DNA of 20,761 nucleotides, from assembly GCA_035627675.1 (NCBI GenBank), contig DASPLH010000246.1:1-20761 (forward strand), given 5' to 3'. The position numbers were made by a program, and so were the translations under genes. Source of the DNA: DASPLH01 sp035627675 (GTDB lineage Bacteria; Acidobacteriota; Terriglobia; Terriglobales; Acidobacteriaceae). The notes beneath the pieces are model-generated. The model was not told the DNA's origin. It made no database searches and worked only from the letters and a program-made list of their open reading frames with translations. Shown here piece after piece: positions 18,946 to 20,761 of the stretch; within the stretch, counting starts at the first letter, position 1; each line of letters opens with the position of its first letter.

Positions 18946-19001
18946 CGGTCGCTGGTCTTCAGTCGTCAGCGTGCGGTCGCCAGTCTTCAGTCCTTAGCCT
19001 T
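18946..19001 (+). repeat. imperfect tandem repeat, two units of about 28 bp
   Basis: Two adjacent units start CGGTCGC and contain GTCTTCAGTC followed by AGC, with about five differences. They lie directly after the gyrB stop. Confidence 0.6.
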
Positions 19002-19028
19002 GAGACTGTTTATCCCTCAATCAATCGA

Positions 19029-19055
19029 AAGCCCGGCACACCCGTGCCGGGCTTC
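19029..19055 (+). terminator. hairpin terminator after gyrB
   Basis: The arms GCCCGGCAC and GTGCCGGGC are separated by ACCC; the stem is flanked by AAA on the left and TTCGATTTG on the right. The T-run is interrupted, so termination strength is uncertain. It lies about 90 bp after the gyrB stop. Confidence 0.7.
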
Positions 19056-19190
19056 GATTTGCGCCCGAGCGAAGCGAGGCCGGGTCTGCCTTTAGCCCTG
19101 AGCATCGCGCGAAGCGCGTAAGCTCTGGGTACAGTCCTCGCTGTGCCTCTGTGGTGAATCGGGCTAACGTTTGTTCCTCATCTCGGCATA

Positions 19191-19277
19191 GCGCCGGAGG
19201 CGCGACCCGTTCCCTAGCCCAGCGCTTCAGCGCTGGGAACGGAAGCGCACAGATTCGAGTCCCGTAGGGACGACTGT
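19191..19277 (+). repeat. triple-hairpin dispersed element, copy B
   Basis: This has the same three palindromes as the copy at 13169. The third reads GTCCC-GTA-GGGAC and is followed by GACTGT. It lies 45 bp upstream of the radical SAM start, in the same orientation as the other good copies. Confidence 0.85.
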
Positions 19278-19322
19278 CCCACTCTCGATTCCCGTGGCGC
19301 GTGACCGCCAGCGGGAAGTACG

Positions 19323-20504
19323 ATGACCCCTCGTCCGGCAACAACAGACGGCCCTGGTGCAGTCATGAACACCCTTCCCCTCCGGCGGTCGATCCGGTCC
19401 GTGGACCGGCGGTTCCGCGAAGTCCGGATGATCGCCAAGGCTCTGCGATCGCCGCGGCACCCGATTCTCGCGCACATCATCCCCGTTCGCCGTTGCAATC
19501 TCTCCTGTGCCTACTGCAACGAGTACGACAAGGTGTCGAAGCCGGTACCCACAGCGGAAATGCTTCGCCGCATCGAGTTGCTCGCCGCCCTCGGCACGAG
19601 CGCGGTGACGATCAGCGGAGGAGAGCCGCTGCTGCACCCCGACCTCGACGAGATCGTGCGTTCCATCCGTGGTCACGGCATGATGGCCGAGCTCATCACC
19701 AACGGATACCTGCTCACGCCGCAGCGCATCCAGGGGCTCAACCGTGCGGGTCTCGATCATCTTCAGATAAGCATCGACAACGTTTTGCCCGATGACGTCT
19801 CCAAGAAGAGCCTCAAGGTTCTCGACCAGAAGCTGCGCTGGCTTGCCGAGCACGCCGAGTTTCACGTGAACATCAACTCTGTGCTGGGCAGTGCGGTCCG
19901 GAATCCGGAGGATGCGTTGACCGTCGCTCGCCGCGCGCAAGAACTGGGACTGCAAAGCACCGTCGGACTGATCCACGACGGCGAGGGACAACTCCGCACG
20001 CTCGATCCGGCCCGGCAGGCCATCTACGACGCGATCCTGCGCCTGCCGAAGCCGTTCTACACAGCGGCCCTGTATGACCGCTACTACTCGCGTCTGGTGC
20101 GCGGCGCGCCCAACGAGTGGCATTGCCGCGCCGGATGCCGCTATCTCTACATCTGCGAAGACGGCCTGGTGCACTACTGCTCGCAGCAGCGCGGATATCC
20201 CGGCATCCCGCTGGAGCAGTACACGCCGGCGGATCTGGAACGCGAATACCACACCGTCAAGCCGTGCGCGCCCTACTGCACCATCCCCTGCGTGCAGCGT
20301 GTGGCGATGGTGGACGAGTTCCGCGAACACCCCAAGGAAGCACTCTTCCAGTTCTTCCCCAGCGACACCGGGCGACCATCGTCGGAACTGCCGCGTCCCT
20401 TGCGCGTGCTGACCTGGCTGCTGATGCCGCCGCAAGACAGCTGGAGACGCCCGCTGGCAGTAACTTTCCGCAAGGCCGCGCTGTGGTCGCTGAGGGTGAA
20501 GTAG
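19323..20504 (+). CDS. radical SAM protein with SPASM/twitch-like C-terminal cysteines
   Basis: This 393-residue enzyme is of unassigned reaction. The SAM-binding 4Fe-4S cluster motif is Cys58-x3-Cys62-x2-Cys65 in C-N-L-S-C-A-Y-C. G-G-E-P is at 99-102, and the strand I-T-N-G-Y-L-L fits the partial TIM barrel. Seven more cysteines (268, 272, 278, 286, 315, 319, 323) in the C-terminal third suggest at least one auxiliary Fe-S cluster, as in SPASM or twitch enzymes that modify peptides or other substrates. ATG 19323 has GGGAAG upstream; a second ATG at 19365 is possible. No precursor peptide or partner gene is adjacent. Both sides are bordered by copies of the same repeat element. HpnH-like or heme/PQQ-type functions are possible, but none is supported by a diagnostic motif. 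Confidence 0.85.
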   Translation: MTPRPATTDGPGAVMNTLPLRRSIRSVDRRFREVRMIAKALRSPRHPILAHIIPVRRCNLSCAYCNEYDKVSKPVPTAEMLRRIELLAALGTSAVTISGGEPLLHPDLDEIVRSIRGHGMMAELITNGYLLTPQRIQGLNRAGLDHLQISIDNVLPDDVSKKSLKVLDQKLRWLAEHAEFHVNINSVLGSAVRNPEDALTVARRAQELGLQSTVGLIHDGEGQLRTLDPARQAIYDAILRLPKPFYTAALYDRYYSRLVRGAPNEWHCRAGCRYLYICEDGLVHYCSQQRGYPGIPLEQYTPADLEREYHTVKPCAPYCTIPCVQRVAMVDEFREHPKEALFQFFPSDTGRPSSELPRPLRVLTWLLMPPQDSWRRPLAVTFRKAALWSLRVK

Positions 20505-20605
20505 ATACTGCAAGCAGCTGCACTTGTTAACCCGGCCACCTCAATTCTGCAATGGAAATAGTCCGAGCGGAGCCAGGAGGCGGGATTTGGGACTTGACAA
20601 GGCGA

Positions 20606-20692
20606 GCGCCGGAGGCGCGCCGCGTTCCCTAGCCCAGCGCTTCAGCGCTGGGTACTGTGCGGATAAGAATCGAGTCCCGGAGGGACGACTGT
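20606..20692 (+). repeat. triple-hairpin dispersed element, copy C
   Basis: The palindromes GCGCC-GGA-GGCGC (20606-20618), CCCAGCGC-TTCA-GCGCTGGG and GTCCC-GGA-GGGAC are followed by GACTGT. It is nearly identical to the copy at 19191 outside the spacer before the third hairpin. Confidence 0.85.
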
Positions 20693-20703
20693 TCGCAACG
20701 AGA

Positions 20704-20761
20704 CTATCGCGCCGACACCTCCGGAGGCTTCGCCTCCGAGTTCGCCAGCACGGCCTTCTTC
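20704..20761 (-). CDS. possible C-terminal end of a minus-strand gene entering from the right edge
   Basis: Read on the minus strand, the last bases give K-K-A-V-L-A-N-S-E-A-K-P-P-E-V-S-A-R and a TAG stop (20704-20706). Composition and position fit the end of a real protein, but only 18 codons are visible. The segment also contains a hairpin GGAGGC-TTC-GCCTCC (20723-20737) that could instead be repeat-derived. Confidence 0.3.
   Translation of the reverse strand, partial: KKAVLANSEAKPPEVSAR

Larger units (their letters stand above)
18942..19322. other. 381-bp non-coding region after gyrB
   Basis: No gene is seen. In order it holds a two-unit tandem repeat (18946-19001), a hairpin terminator (19029-19055), a stretch of repeat-like words (CGCGC-GAA-GCGCG hairpin near 19106-19118; TGTGCCTCTGTGGTGAATC near 19142-19160) and a triple-hairpin element (19191-19277) that ends 45 bp before the radical SAM gene. 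Confidence 0.55.

Noticed and set aside
19227..20513. 428-codon minus-strand frame over the radical SAM gene
   Set aside because: The plus strand carries the CxxxCxxC and GGEP motifs; the antisense frame has none and runs through a repeat element.

Overview
The window is a high-GC bacterial chromosome segment that carries the replication-initiation neighbourhood: the rpmH-rnpA-yidD-yidC-jag cluster and mnmE on the minus strand, facing dnaA, dnaN and gyrB on the plus strand. The gene set, codon bias, a DUF3667-type membrane protein and the kinds of intergenic repeats suggest an Acidobacteriota (Terriglobia-like) genome. That taxonomic call is inference from pattern recognition, not a database result.

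Layout. 1-3036: the N-terminal part of an exported M13 metallopeptidase (minus, cut by the window edge), then a divergent pair made of an AraC-family regulator (minus) and a zinc-dependent NAD(P) alcohol/aldehyde dehydrogenase (plus). 3085-4593: an Hsp15-like S4 RNA-binding protein and a stand-alone tandem receiver protein, both minus. 4762-9667: mnmE, then jag, yidC, yidD, rnpA and rpmH, all minus. The last five read as one unit transcribed from rpmH to jag and closed by a hairpin terminator at about 6278-6312. 9668-10272: the divergent rpmH/dnaA control region. 10273-11640: dnaA with its own terminator. 12238-13101: an exported probable outer-membrane beta-barrel protein, unusually placed between dnaA and dnaN. 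13102-13802: a long non-coding stretch with a repeat element and the best origin-like signals in the window. 13803-14948: dnaN. 15127-16014: a DUF3667-like zinc-ribbon membrane protein. 16263-18941: gyrB. 19323-20504: a radical SAM protein with extra C-terminal cysteines. recF, usual between dnaN and gyrB, is absent.

How the genes work together. DnaA, the beta clamp and GyrB cover initiation, processivity and supercoiling. RpmH, RnpA, YidD, YidC and Jag are the classic ribosome / RNase P / membrane-insertion cluster next to the origin, and MnmE modifies wobble uridines of tRNA. The AraC regulator and the dehydrogenase resemble the YqhC-YqhD type of aldehyde-response pair.

The most unusual content is non-coding. 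(1) A roughly 88-bp element of three successive hairpins occurs in three good copies (13169, 19191, 20606), plus a diverged partial copy at 8665 that provides the yidD stop codon; two same-orientation copies bracket the radical SAM gene. (2) A roughly 31-bp element, a pair of TCCGATT-like words 14-15 bp apart, occurs three times on both sides of the beta-barrel gene between dnaA and dnaN. (3) A perfect palindrome covers the predicted -10 box of the rpmH promoter. (4) An 8-of-9 DnaA box followed by an AT-rich, trio-like stretch lies just upstream of dnaN. No CRISPR array, tRNA, rRNA, intact insertion sequence or defence system was recognised.
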